Origin: Candidatus Makaraimicrobium thalassicum
Lineage (GTDB): Bacteria > Omnitrophota > Gorgyraeia > Tantalellales > Tantalellaceae
Length of the DNA: 45,685 nt
Assembly (NCBI GenBank): GCA_003644505.1
Contig: QNCM01000009.1
Coordinates: 1 to 45,685 of the forward strand
Reading direction: 5' to 3'
The notes under the pieces are model-generated. The model was not told the DNA's origin. It searched no databases and saw nothing but the letters and a program-made list of their open reading frames with translations. Shown here one piece after another: positions 25,676 to 34,551 of the stretch. The first letter of the stretch is position 1; each line of letters opens with the position of its first letter. The translations under genes and the position numbers were made by a program.

Positions 25676-25902
25676 TTTTCCTCCCGCATTTTTACCAGCG
25701 CATTTCTCGCGCCGACACATATCGCTTCATAATTGTCTTCAGCCCCGCCGTAAATGCTGAAACTGACAAGCCGCCATATGTCCCCATGGCGGCTTGCCAA
25801 TACAACCAGAATAACCAAACCTACGACACTTAACAAAAAGCCGATGCCATATGTAACGCTATTTGTTATCTCTTCCATTAAAGACTCTTTATGTTTTTCC
25901 AT
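25672..25902 (-). CDS. truncated HlyIII/PAQR-like small membrane protein
   Basis: The first 50 residues of this 76-residue protein match the start of hemolysin-III-family proteins: E-E-I-T-N-S-V-T-Y-G-I-G, a membrane helix (L-L-S-V-V-G-L-V-I-L-V-V-L-A) and W-R-L-V-S-F-S-I-Y-G. Full-length members have about 200 residues and seven helices, so six helices are missing. The final 25 residues, from A-E-D-N-Y-E-A-I-C, are soluble-looking and unlike the family, as if an internal deletion joined two genes. The stop overlaps the next start as GTGA, so the ORF may still be translated. It is either a pseudogene remnant or a repurposed leader peptide. Confidence 0.45.
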   Translation of the reverse strand: MEKHKESLMEEITNSVTYGIGFLLSVVGLVILVVLASRHGDIWRLVSFSIYGGAEDNYEAICVGARNALVKMREEK

Positions 25903-26034
25903 GATTTTCGCTTTTTATTCTACTCCAAACAGAAAACTTCCGCAATTGGGAATATTTTACCCCAAGAGATTATACACAAACAAATTCCCTTATCATTATT
26001 GTCTTTTACCCAAACTAATGATAAATTTGGATAC

Positions 26035-26319
26035 ATGAAGAAGATATTATGGAGTAAAATAACCCTCGTATGCCTGATCGCTTTTACCGGATATGCGATA
26101 TGCCTTCTTTTCAATACACGGTTCGCGAAAATCACAATAGATTACTTTGCTTTCTTAACAGGAATATTTTTAGTGACTGAGGGTCTTTACAAGATATCCA
26201 GATCAAAAGCCCCTTTTTTACCGGACCAGTTTCTGAGGATTCTCCGCATTATCATCGGCATATGTCTTTTCACGATACACATCTTGCAATTCATGCACGT
26301 CAGCGCAATTTACCCTTAA
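26035..26319 (+). CDS. small plus-strand membrane protein, unknown
   Basis: The 94 residues contain about three hydrophobic stretches: 8-28 (I-T-L-V-C-L-I-A-F-T-G-Y-A-I), 35-52 (I-D-Y-F-A-F-L-T-G-I-F-L-V) and 68-90 (I-L-R-I-I-I-G-I-C-L-F-T-I-H). The upstream extension of this frame to 25891 is not used because it is unlike a protein N terminus and runs through AT-rich promoter-like DNA: TTGTCT, 17 bp, TAAATT just before the ATG. The ribosome site is poor (GGAT). It is the only plus-strand gene in the left two thirds of the window. I do not recognise it. Confidence 0.5.
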   Translation: MKKILWSKITLVCLIAFTGYAICLLFNTRFAKITIDYFAFLTGIFLVTEGLYKISRSKAPFLPDQFLRILRIIIGICLFTIHILQFMHVSAIYP

Positions 26320-26349
26320 AGGTGCAAACTGAACTATTACAAAGCAAGA

Positions 26350-26542
26350 GGCTTTACGGCGTTATCTGATAATTTCCCGGGTAGCGATAAGGTTGACGCC
26401 GAGGCCCAGAAAATTATCCGCGACAACATCCCCGACATGTACGCCCCTCTTCAGCCTTATCTTCTTCACCCCACGCATAGCTTCATCCATTCTGGACTTT
26501 GGTATGGCTTTACCGGCCCTTACCGAAAAACGCCGTAAAGCC
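26350..26542. repeat. 14-bp inverted repeats flanking the DUF1667 fragment
   Basis: GGCTTTACGGCGTT (26350-26363) and its exact reverse complement (26529-26542) flank the DUF1667-coding fragment. The left copy includes the stop codon and the right copy encodes A-L-R-R. A direct repeat, ACTGAACTATTAC, also occurs at 26328-26340 and 26827-26839, bracketing the whole decayed patch. Confidence 0.7.
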
Positions 26543-26580
26543 CCTTCATTTATGTATGGGGATATAAGGCGTTTCGGCAC
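26362..26580 (-). pseudogene. C-terminal fragment of a DUF1667 protein
   Basis: The 72-residue frame carries the second half of DUF1667: R-R-F-S-V-R-A-G-K-A-I-P-K, then V-G-D-V-V-A-D-N-F-L-G-L-G-V-N-L-I-A-T-R. The four-cysteine first half that normally precedes it is missing, and the frame begins just inside repeat DNA. DUF1667 genes usually end glycerol-3-phosphate dehydrogenase operons (glpK, FAD enzymes, DUF1667), so this and the glpK relic at 26840-27204 are probably the two ends of one operon whose middle was lost. Confidence 0.65.
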
Positions 26581-26586
26581 CTACTA

Positions 26587-26756
26587 CACTGTAACATTAA
26601 TTTTGTGCCTGTTCGGTCATTGCGGGCCCGCCAAAGGCGGGCGTGGCAATCCATTATTATCAAAGATTGTTTCGTCGCCGGAGCCTGTCCCGAGCGAAGC
26701 CGAGGGGCTCCTCACAATGACAATAGGAAGCACTATTAAGGACTAATGTTACAGTG
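26587..26756. mobile_element. MITE-like element with 13-bp terminal inverted repeats
   Basis: CACTGTAACATTA (26587-26599) and its exact reverse complement (26744-26756) bound a 170-bp non-coding element. Its interior has a GCCCGCC/GGCGGGC hairpin and the GCAATCC...CACAATGAC type of sequence seen in dispersed non-coding repeats of environmental genomes. A possible ACTA duplication borders it, though one end needs a one-base shift to fit. It encodes no transposase and sits in the middle of the decayed glp region. Confidence 0.6.
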
Positions 26757-26810
26757 CACTAGCCCTGAGCAAGGTCGAAGGGTCGGGCTTCTCGTAATGA
26801 CGGAACGGGG
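26757..26810. repeat. dispersed repeat of the CCCTGAGC..GTCGAAGGG type
   Basis: CCCTGAGCAAGGTCGAAGGG (26763-26782), followed by CTTCTCGTAATGAC, resembles a short repeat that I know to be widespread in environmental bacterial genomes. A diverged form, CGAGCGAAGCCGAGGGGCTC, occurs inside the adjacent element, again followed by an AATGAC, so the unit is duplicated here. Confidence 0.55.
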
Positions 26811-26839
26811 CAAAATGCTTTTCATTACTGAACTATTAC

Positions 26840-28039
<1,200 letters not shown>

Positions 28040-28084
28040 TACACCTCATTTGATCTGTGCGAGCGGGGTCAATGTGCGAGTGTC

Positions 28085-28870
28085 TCAGACCTTTCCCCTC
28101 CTCCTCATGGTATCTTCTCCGCTGATCGGTTTGACCCGCTTCCTGGGACTTTTATAGACGGAGATGACATTCATGCCCTTGAAATACCTCCCGACTTCGA
28201 TCATCTTCTTCCTGGACAGAGGTTCCACGACGCTCGGCCTTAACGGTGTATTGAGCTGAACCTCGTATGGTCCGATCTCTTTCGCTATTTGCGCTATCCT
28301 GCCCGCGTATCCCCTGTTCTCCTCCATGAACATGATCTGAAGAACAAGCTTCCCCTTATAACCTGTCTTGAACTTCTTTATCGCTCTTACGATGTCCGCA
28401 AGTTTCATGCCTTCTACCGGCTGGTTTATCCTGCGAAATGTCCGCTCTGAAGACGCATCCAGCTTGGCTATCACAACATCGGCCAGCGACAGATCTTTCC
28501 TTACATCTTTCCTGTACATCAAAGACGAATTGGTCAGAACCGCCACAGGTTCCTTTCTTATCCTTTTTACGGCTTTTATCATCTTCCCCAGATTTTTCGC
28601 TGAAGTGGGCTCGCCTGTCCCTGAGAAAGTCATATAATCTATTTTCACTGGAGGTAAGGATCTTATCTCTTTAATGATCTTTGATACGGGGACAAATACC
28701 TTTCTTCTTTTAGTATGCAGCACTGTCCTGCCAAGCTGGCAATAGACGCAATCAAAACTGCATATCTTTCCTTCACCTGAAATAGGATCTATCCCCAGAG
28801 AGCTTCCCAGTCTCCATGAAGGAACAGGACCGTAAATATACTTGTACTCCTTCCTGCTCTTCTCGCTCAT
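28085..28870 (-). CDS. radical SAM protein of unknown reaction
   Basis: This 261-residue enzyme has the radical-SAM 4Fe-4S motif C-x3-C-x2-C at Cys37, 41 and 44 (C-S-F-D-C-V-Y-C), preceded by Y-G-P-V-P-S-W-R-L-G-S-S-L-G-I-D, and a G-T-G-E-P-T SAM-binding motif near residue 85. This opening is typical of a compact radical-SAM family in anaerobes and archaea whose reaction is undetermined. No SPASM or second cluster motif is present. Its ATG overlaps the stop of the Cys-rich mini-protein by 4 bp, implying a fixed partnership. Confidence 0.88.
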   Translation of the reverse strand: MSEKSRKEYKYIYGPVPSWRLGSSLGIDPISGEGKICSFDCVYCQLGRTVLHTKRRKVFVPVSKIIKEIRSLPPVKIDYMTFSGTGEPTSAKNLGKMIKAVKRIRKEPVAVLTNSSLMYRKDVRKDLSLADVVIAKLDASSERTFRRINQPVEGMKLADIVRAIKKFKTGYKGKLVLQIMFMEENRGYAGRIAQIAKEIGPYEVQLNTPLRPSVVEPLSRKKMIEVGRYFKGMNVISVYKSPRKRVKPISGEDTMRRRGKV

Positions 28871-29070
28871 TTCAATCCCTCCTCGATCGTCCCATCCGGC
28901 AGCATGTTATCGGGGTGGTAAATGCCGCCTTCTTCCATCTTCTTCCTTACGCATTTCGCATGATCGCCCCAGCAGTATGTTTCGACCCATTTCCTGTCCA
29001 GTTTCCCATGTTCATAAAACCTCTTAAGGGGGCAGACATCATACCACTTGCAGACCTTCCTGTTATCCAT
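28867..29070 (-). CDS. Cys-rich mini-protein coupled to the radical SAM enzyme
   Basis: The 67-residue protein has four cysteines in two pairs: Cys7 and Cys13 in C-K-W-Y-D-V-C-P, and Cys33 and Cys40 in C-W-G-D-H-A-K-C. The spacing suits a 4Fe-4S cluster or zinc. The C terminus is the distinctive H-P-D-N-M-L-P-D-G. I have an impression of similar small proteins in anaerobes and archaea but cannot name the family. The 4-bp overlap with the radical SAM gene suggests it is an electron donor, carrier or maturation partner; that is inference. Confidence 0.75.
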   Translation of the reverse strand: MDNRKVCKWYDVCPLKRFYEHGKLDRKWVETYCWGDHAKCVRKKMEEGGIYHPDNMLPDGTIEEGLK

Positions 29071-29090
29071 GACAATCCGATCAAACGATC

Positions 29091-29717
29091 TTAATTTGTT
29101 TTCGTTCCTTTGACGAACAGTAAAGGGAAAACTATATCACTTAAGCAACAGGGTATCCAAACCGCGAGGAACAGGAACAGAAAAATAGCAGCGTATAAAA
29201 ACCCGTTCAACGTGCGGTCTGTAGCCATGATGATGTGAAAAAGCGATGCCCACGTGCTTAACAGAACATGGCCACCATGGGGGAATTTTGTTGCGGGCCT
29301 GAGATATGCCACAGCGACCCCAAGGATCGCCAACGGATTAACAAGCCACCATTTCTCGATAAAACCGATGTGTATACCTCTGTTGGGCATTTTGAGGAGC
29401 GTCTCTCCAAGATAAGGGATCAAAGAATCGCTGAGTGTCGCGATGCCTACTGAACCCACATACCCGACAACGAGCAGGATCCAGAGATTGCATTTCCCCT
29501 TTATGTGCGGACCGGTTCCGCAGGAGTGAAGCCGATAAATAGAAGCCGTGACGAGCGCGCTCAGAACAACATGAAATGGATGTAGCGTATAAAAGATATT
29601 GTAGGCGGTATGGGAAGGCAATTTCTGAAAAAATACCATGATCATAATGCCTGTGACCGCCCCAAAAACGGTAAAAGGCGCATGTTTCCTCAATTCTTTG
29701 GGGATCTGTCCGATCAT
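29091..29717 (-). CDS. His-rich polytopic membrane protein, unknown
   Basis: The start is at 29717 (M-I-G-Q-I-P-K-E-L-R-K) with AAGGAGA upstream. A longer frame to 29885 would overlap the DUF89 gene. The 208 residues form about six membrane segments. Histidines lie in or near them: L-H-P-F-H, Y-R-L-H-S-C, R-G-I-H-I-G-F, K-F-P-H-G-G-H and S-L-F-H-I. Along with two Cys near residue 195 (I-P-C-C-L) this hints at metal or haem handling, but no known transporter signature is visible. The DUF89 stop is 1 nt upstream, so the two genes are tightly linked. Confidence 0.7.
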   Translation of the reverse strand: MIGQIPKELRKHAPFTVFGAVTGIMIMVFFQKLPSHTAYNIFYTLHPFHVVLSALVTASIYRLHSCGTGPHIKGKCNLWILLVVGYVGSVGIATLSDSLIPYLGETLLKMPNRGIHIGFIEKWWLVNPLAILGVAVAYLRPATKFPHGGHVLLSTWASLFHIIMATDRTLNGFLYAAIFLFLFLAVWIPCCLSDIVFPLLFVKGTKTN

Positions 29718-29718
29718 G

Positions 29719-30648
29719 TTACATTCTCCTTTTCCCGCGCCTGCGGTTCCCTTTCTTTCGTCTTCTTCCCTGGTGATAACGTAAAATAACGTCACCGACC
29801 TTACACCCGACATCTTTGGCAATGACCGGGCACTTTGCCATGAACAGGAAAAATACCGGCCTTTTCGCGTCAGAAAGCGCTTCAAAATTGCCCTGCCCTT
29901 TGCTTATGACCATATCCGTTCTTCGATATATCGATAAAAACCTGTTTGAACATAAAGAAAGCACCGTGCCCGGCGCGTCTGAACCGCTTGAGACCACCCG
30001 CGCTATTTTTTCAATACCGCAAGCTGCGGCGTCCGCCCTCAAAGCGTCGTTGATAACCGGCTTCTCTTTGACGGCATAAATGATCTCCTTGCCCTCATCC
30101 ATACCTTTTATCCGCTCGATCAGGATACGGTCAAACACGACCTCACCGGCGTTATCCGCCAGGTACAGGATCCTTTTCGCCTGTTTTAAGTCGCGCTTGA
30201 ACCTGGCATAATCAAATATCACTTTATTTTCCTTCTTAATGACCTCTTGCTCTTCATCCAGTATTTTGGCCAGCTCCGCATCAACGTCCAGGGAGTTTTT
30301 TACTCCGTAATCGATTATATTGCCGGCAATGGCCAGCTCAACCGCCAACAACAGTTTATCACCGGCCAGCGCTACCTTCCGTGTCAACTTATCGTAAATG
30401 CCCAAAGCGAGCTCATTGCTTCTTTTCTTCTCCTTCAAATAAGGATCATCATTCCCGGTCATTTCCCCCACCAGGGCGTAAATGATCCTGCCTATCCGGG
30501 GTGGAGAAAACCTCAGAGGGATCTCCGGCAGGATCCCGGCCACCTTATCCAGTATCTTTTTTTGTGTTTTTGTATCCGCACCGGCCGTTCTCGCCGCCGC
30601 AAGAGCCTGTTTGAAAAAGCATGGAATACAGTCTAAATACGTCTTCAT
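29719..30648 (-). CDS. DUF89 (ARMT1-like) metal-dependent phosphatase family
   Basis: The 309-residue protein opens with M-K-T-Y-L-D-C-I-P-C-F (Cys7, Cys10), the start typical of archaeal and anaerobe-type DUF89. The core metal and phosphate residues are in A-D-N-A-G-E (165-169) and S-K-G-Q-G-N-F-E. Characterised members of the wider family are metal-dependent damage-control phosphatases. The last 16 residues, G-R-R-R-K-K-G-N-R-R-R-G-K-R-R-M, form an extremely basic tail not expected in the family. It could bind nucleic acid or be drift at the 3' end. Its ATG overlaps the methyltransferase stop by 4 bp. Confidence 0.9.
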   Translation of the reverse strand: MKTYLDCIPCFFKQALAAARTAGADTKTQKKILDKVAGILPEIPLRFSPPRIGRIIYALVGEMTGNDDPYLKEKKRSNELALGIYDKLTRKVALAGDKLLLAVELAIAGNIIDYGVKNSLDVDAELAKILDEEQEVIKKENKVIFDYARFKRDLKQAKRILYLADNAGEVVFDRILIERIKGMDEGKEIIYAVKEKPVINDALRADAAACGIEKIARVVSSGSDAPGTVLSLCSNRFLSIYRRTDMVISKGQGNFEALSDAKRPVFFLFMAKCPVIAKDVGCKVGDVILRYHQGRRRKKGNRRRGKRRM

Positions 30649-31241
30649 CCGGTCTTATCTCCATTATGGGCATTCCGGCGCCTCCTGAAATTTAAAACGT
30701 AACCTTCAACCCTGGAATTATCATGAACCAGCTCACAATAAATTTCTTTTTCAAATTTAAAACCAGCTTTTTCGATTTCTTTTCTTATCTCCTGTTTCGA
30801 AGTTACGTCCGTATGCGTATCAAGATGCGTCGGGTAAACTGAAACAAGAGCATCCTCTTTAGTGATCCGCCTCATCGCTTCATAAAGCTTCATCCTGTCT
30901 TTTACAGTGCTTCTATTGTTTTTGCCCACTAAATGTATAACATCATAAAACAAGACCACATCAACCGAATTATCTTCCAGGGGGATCTTCGTTCTTTCAT
31001 TTATCAGTTTAACATTTTTTACATTACCCTGTTCGATCCTTGTTTTCAACTTATCCAAAGCCGCATTATCCTTATCCAGGGCATACACTTTGCCGGTTTT
31101 CCCCACTGCCTTCGAGACCGGAATCGTGTAATAACCCTCCCCGCAGCCAAAATCCAACAAAGTTTGCCCTTCTCTAATGCCGATCTTCCGGAAAAACTTC
31201 AGGCCTTCTTCCTCTACCCATTTTGTGATCTCGGTGTTCAT
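30645..31241 (-). CDS. class I SAM-dependent methyltransferase
   Basis: The 198-residue protein has motif I L-L-D-F-G-C-G-E-G at 28-36, the acidic ribose-binding D in Y-A-L-D-K-D near 55 and motif IV-like D-V-V-L-F-Y-D-V-I-H near 95. It is a small UbiE/Methyltransf_11-type enzyme without a substrate-binding insertion, so the substrate is not readable. The ATG follows directly after the TAA of the upstream flavin enzyme, and its own stop overlaps the DUF89 start, so it lies in the middle of a tightly packed operon. Confidence 0.9.
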   Translation of the reverse strand: MNTEITKWVEEEGLKFFRKIGIREGQTLLDFGCGEGYYTIPVSKAVGKTGKVYALDKDNAALDKLKTRIEQGNVKNVKLINERTKIPLEDNSVDVVLFYDVIHLVGKNNRSTVKDRMKLYEAMRRITKEDALVSVYPTHLDTHTDVTSKQEIRKEIEKAGFKFEKEIYCELVHDNSRVEGYVLNFRRRRNAHNGDKTG

Positions 31242-32606
31242 TTATTTTTTCGACCTTTTTCCTGCAAAATCCTGAAAAACCTTCTCGGCTGCCAACGATA
31301 TCGGTTCCGTACCCGGATCGGAGGATAACTCAGGCTGCCCCGCACACCTCAGTGTTGTTAGATCCAGAGCCGATAAACCGCACCTTATCGCCAGGGCTAT
31401 CATGTCAATATGCTTTACAGGAAGCTCGGAATCACTGAGGAGCTGCCCTCCTATAATTTTTCCGCTCTCCTTATCGAATACTAATTTAACAGTGTAAGGT
31501 TTTCTTCCTCTCATCATAGAGTGCTTGCTCGCCGAAGACTGTGCGGCACTGACCGCATCGATACCCTCACGCACCGCTTCTGCTTCGGTAATTCCTGTCC
31601 CCGCGATCGATTTATCAAAAAACTTCGTAGCAAAGGTATTAAGTAAAGGCGGAAATTTTATGTTATATCCTAAAATATTCCTGGCTATTATTCTGCCACT
31701 GATCACCGCGTTCGGGCGCAACTGCCCAAGGATGGATTTCCCGGTAACGTGACTCTCGTACTGGATGAGGTCGCCTCCGGCGTAAATATCGGGGTCAGAG
31801 GTCCGCAGATAATTATCTACCTTCAATCCTGACTTTCCCATTTCAAGGCCTGCTTTTTCAGCTAATTCACTATTCGGCTGAGCGCCGGCTGAAATGATCA
31901 CCATTTCCGCGGTTACTTCTTCATCCGAAGAAAACACCACCTTCTCTACTTCGGTTTTACCTCCGATTGCCTTTACCCGCCGGCTTAATCGCAGATCAAC
32001 GCCCTTGCCTTTCATGTATGTTTCTACTTCTTCACTCATATCCGCGTCCAGTATCCCCTGCATAACGTGTTCAAGCATCTCGACCAATATAATATTTACC
32101 CCATGCCGGGAAGCCAAATAAGCGATCTCTGTACCTATCGCCCCGGCACCTATCAATACGGCGTTCTTTACCCGCCTGGAATTCATCCAGTGCAGGATAT
32201 TAACGGCATCTCCGCTTGTCCGCAGAAAGAAAACCCCCGGCAGATCGACACCCGAAACAGGCGGGATCACCGGCTTCGCTCCCGTCGCTAAAACAAGCTT
32301 ATCATACGGATAACTATTCCCGTCAGCGGTAGTCACTACCTTTTCCCCTCTGTCTATACCCGCCGCTCCGGCATTTACCAATTGTATCCCCTGGCTTATG
32401 AAAATATTATCATCTTTATACGAGGGCTCTACCATAACATCCCCACAAGAGATATACGGCGTCGCGCACCTGGTTAAAAGGCCTTTTTCTTCCTGCTCTC
32501 TGATTATGGTTACATGTAAAGAATGGTCTATTTTTTTTAATGTCCGTGCCGCTAAAGCACCGCAACCGGAACATCCTATGACTACTATCCTGTTCGATCG
32601 TTTCAT
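31242..32606 (-). CDS. FAD pyridine-nucleotide-disulfide oxidoreductase (CoA-disulfide reductase/NADH oxidase-like)
   Basis: This 454-residue flavoprotein starts M-K-R-S-N-R-I-V-V-I-G-C-S-G-C-G-A and has a second nucleotide-binding motif A-V-L-I-G-A-G-A-I-G-T-E, an A-T-G-A-K-P linker, the FAD-end motif I-Y-A-G-G-D and a C-terminal dimerisation domain. C-A-T-P-Y aligns with the redox-Cys C-G-L-P-Y of Nox/CoADR enzymes, with another Cys six residues on (I-S-C-G-D). The first glycine loop is unusual in carrying two Cys (G-C-S-G-C-G). The ATG at 32606 has GGAGG at the right distance; a frame to 32672 is possible but less like the family. It is first in the operon and may reduce a low-molecular-weight disulfide or polysulfide. 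Confidence 0.88.
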   Translation of the reverse strand: MKRSNRIVVIGCSGCGALAARTLKKIDHSLHVTIIREQEEKGLLTRCATPYISCGDVMVEPSYKDDNIFISQGIQLVNAGAAGIDRGEKVVTTADGNSYPYDKLVLATGAKPVIPPVSGVDLPGVFFLRTSGDAVNILHWMNSRRVKNAVLIGAGAIGTEIAYLASRHGVNIILVEMLEHVMQGILDADMSEEVETYMKGKGVDLRLSRRVKAIGGKTEVEKVVFSSDEEVTAEMVIISAGAQPNSELAEKAGLEMGKSGLKVDNYLRTSDPDIYAGGDLIQYESHVTGKSILGQLRPNAVISGRIIARNILGYNIKFPPLLNTFATKFFDKSIAGTGITEAEAVREGIDAVSAAQSSASKHSMMRGRKPYTVKLVFDKESGKIIGGQLLSDSELPVKHIDMIALAIRCGLSALDLTTLRCAGQPELSSDPGTEPISLAAEKVFQDFAGKRSKK

Positions 32607-32687
32607 TACCGCCTCCGGATCATATTTTTTATTGAATTTGGGAAGATATTTTTTTGCCGCTGACGTCCCCATGTTATAAGGATCTTT

Positions 32688-32777
32688 TTACCCTTTGATC
32701 ATCAATGCGCCGCATTCAGGACATTTCACATTATGACAGGGGATACCTCTCCGATCTCGTGTTATTGGGGATGGTTC
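32688..32777 (-). other. zinc-ribbon-like coding relic
   Basis: The open reading ending in TAA at 32690-32688 contains R-G-I-P-C-H-N-V-K-C-P-E-C-G-A-L-M-I-K-G, a C-x4-C-x2-C zinc-ribbon ending that I associate with small metal-binding proteins of anaerobes. No ATG or plausible start precedes it before an in-frame TAA, and nearby frames are also closed, so it looks like the tail of a lost gene. The rest of the 32607-32955 gap holds only AT-rich DNA before the plus-strand operon. Confidence 0.35.
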
Positions 32778-32955
32778 TTGTTATCGATAATACCGCCTTT
32801 GTCCCGCTTCTGTCAAATGAATAATCAAAACCAGGTTTCCGATGCAGGATCGGAAATACCTTGTCCGCCTTCTTTTTATTAGATATTGTATTCTTAAGAT
32901 TTAAATGGTAAAAATATAAGGATCAAACCTTGATGGACAAAATCACAGGATCGTT

Positions 32956-34536
32956 ATGAAGCCCCGACTGGCCATATTTTTGTTATTGATTTTCATAATG
33001 CTCTCTCTTTTCGCCTGGCAGCCCAAGATATGTTTTGCCCCTGACGAGCTTTTCTACTACAAAAGCAGCCAGGCCATTTCGGGCATTAAAGACATATACG
33101 GCCCCGATTATTACGGCGAAAAGCGGTTCCAAAAACCACCGTTGTTTTATCTCGTCGTGGCGTTTTTCTGCAGGATTTTCGGGGCGAACTGGCTGTCGGT
33201 AAGACTGGTAACGATAGCGTCGGCTGTCCTGCTGCTCATCGTAACGTATCTCCTGGGTTTGAGAATGTTCGGTGCTGACAGGGCTTTCTTCGGGACGGGG
33301 ATACTGGCCACTACCATACTTTTTTTCCGGTTCGGGCGGATCGTTCTCCCGGAAATGATGCTGGTCTTTTTCATGACAGGAGCGTTTTATTTCGCTTATG
33401 CGGGGTTCCAGAAAAACAGGCGAAACCTTTTTTACCTGTCATTTTGCCTGATGGGCATAGCCTCACTGGTCAAGGGGCCGGTAGGTTTTATTCTGCCGGC
33501 CGCGGCCATTCTGCTCTTTTCCATAACATCCGTAAAAAAAGACGTTCCTTTGCGGATACCGTGGGCATGGGGGATATTGATCATAATAGGTTCCAACCTT
33601 CTCTGGTTCCTGCCGGCCTTTCTGCTGTTCGGGAAGGAATTCGCGGATCATATCGTCAATGTTGAGATAGTCGACAGGATGACCAGGGAAGCCGGCGGCC
33701 TGAGTTTCAGCCAGGGCGTCTACCAGGCCTTTAAAGACGTATTTTTCTATATTCCCGTTCTGGCGATCCAGTTCCTGCCATGGTCGATATTGTGTCCCGC
33801 GGCCATGATCATCGGACGGAAGAACATCGAGAAAAAAAAGTTCTCTGTTCAGCGCAGATTCCTGATAATATGGATGATAACAGGTTTTTTGATGTTCACC
33901 GCGGTAACAGCCAAGAGACACCATTATGTCCTTTTGCTTTTTCCCGCGCTTTCCTTATATCTGATCTCGTTCTTTGATCTTGAACTGCGGCATATAAGAA
34001 GGATGTTCAGGGTGTTGTTGTCCCTGACCATTGGAGTGTATTTTCTGGCGGTGATGGTCTTCTTCCCCTACATTTTTATGGACGGGGTAGATCATCTGTC
34101 AGCAGAACTCAAGAAGGCCCTCATGGAAGAAAAGGCAGCGGTCTTTGCTTCATGGAGGCTCGACCCTCAGGAAATAGAACTGTATATAGACCAGCCGGTA
34201 AACGTGATAATGGGCGTGGAATTCGAAGAATACCATATGATCGCGCGAAGGCTCAGGAATGACGCGCTTCCCGTGCGCAGGAACGGCGTCATCTTATATT
34301 TAATGATAGCAAGGGAAGGATATGACAAATTCCTGGAAGATTTTCTTGAATATACGGCTAAAACTCTCCAGAGGCCCGTTACAGGCAATGAGTTGTCCAG
34401 GGGCCGGCGGTGGAGAAAGACCATCAGGTTTTCCGAATTCTGCGGTGATATCCGGGCAAACCCATGGAACATCAGGAAGCATTTTAATAAGGCTTTCCGG
34501 GAAGACGTATTTTTGGTGGCCGTAAGAGAAGAATAA
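32956..34536 (+). CDS. GT39/ArnT-type membrane glycosyltransferase
   Basis: This 526-residue integral membrane enzyme of the PMT_2/ArnT superfamily moves a sugar from a polyprenyl-phosphate donor to an envelope acceptor. The catalytic acidic pair is Asp30-Glu31 in A-P-D-E-L-F-Y-Y in the first periplasmic loop, followed by G-E-K-R-F-Q-K-P-P-L-F-Y, the conserved ArnT-like P-P-L loop. About 11 membrane segments end near residue 385, followed by a roughly 135-residue soluble domain. AGGA lies 7 nt before the ATG. It starts the only substantial plus-strand operon; the DPM1-like and LAB_N genes that follow would supply its donor. The sugar is unknown. Confidence 0.9.
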   Translation: MKPRLAIFLLLIFIMLSLFAWQPKICFAPDELFYYKSSQAISGIKDIYGPDYYGEKRFQKPPLFYLVVAFFCRIFGANWLSVRLVTIASAVLLLIVTYLLGLRMFGADRAFFGTGILATTILFFRFGRIVLPEMMLVFFMTGAFYFAYAGFQKNRRNLFYLSFCLMGIASLVKGPVGFILPAAAILLFSITSVKKDVPLRIPWAWGILIIIGSNLLWFLPAFLLFGKEFADHIVNVEIVDRMTREAGGLSFSQGVYQAFKDVFFYIPVLAIQFLPWSILCPAAMIIGRKNIEKKKFSVQRRFLIIWMITGFLMFTAVTAKRHHYVLLLFPALSLYLISFFDLELRHIRRMFRVLLSLTIGVYFLAVMVFFPYIFMDGVDHLSAELKKALMEEKAAVFASWRLDPQEIELYIDQPVNVIMGVEFEEYHMIARRLRNDALPVRRNGVILYLMIAREGYDKFLEDFLEYTAKTLQRPVTGNELSRGRRWRKTIRFSEFCGDIRANPWNIRKHFNKAFREDVFLVAVREE

Positions 34537-34551
34537 GACAGAAAAGGCAAT

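Noticed and set aside
25891-26034. 48-codon N-terminal extension of the small plus-strand membrane protein
   Set aside because: The stretch is AT-rich, reads unlike a protein N terminus and contains the best promoter candidate for the gene.
32778-32955. Short minus-strand frame reading F-D-Y-S-F-D-R-S-G-T-K-A-V-L-S upstream of the zinc-ribbon relic
   Set aside because: It has no start codon or ribosome site and no recognisable family; it may be another relic but cannot be supported.
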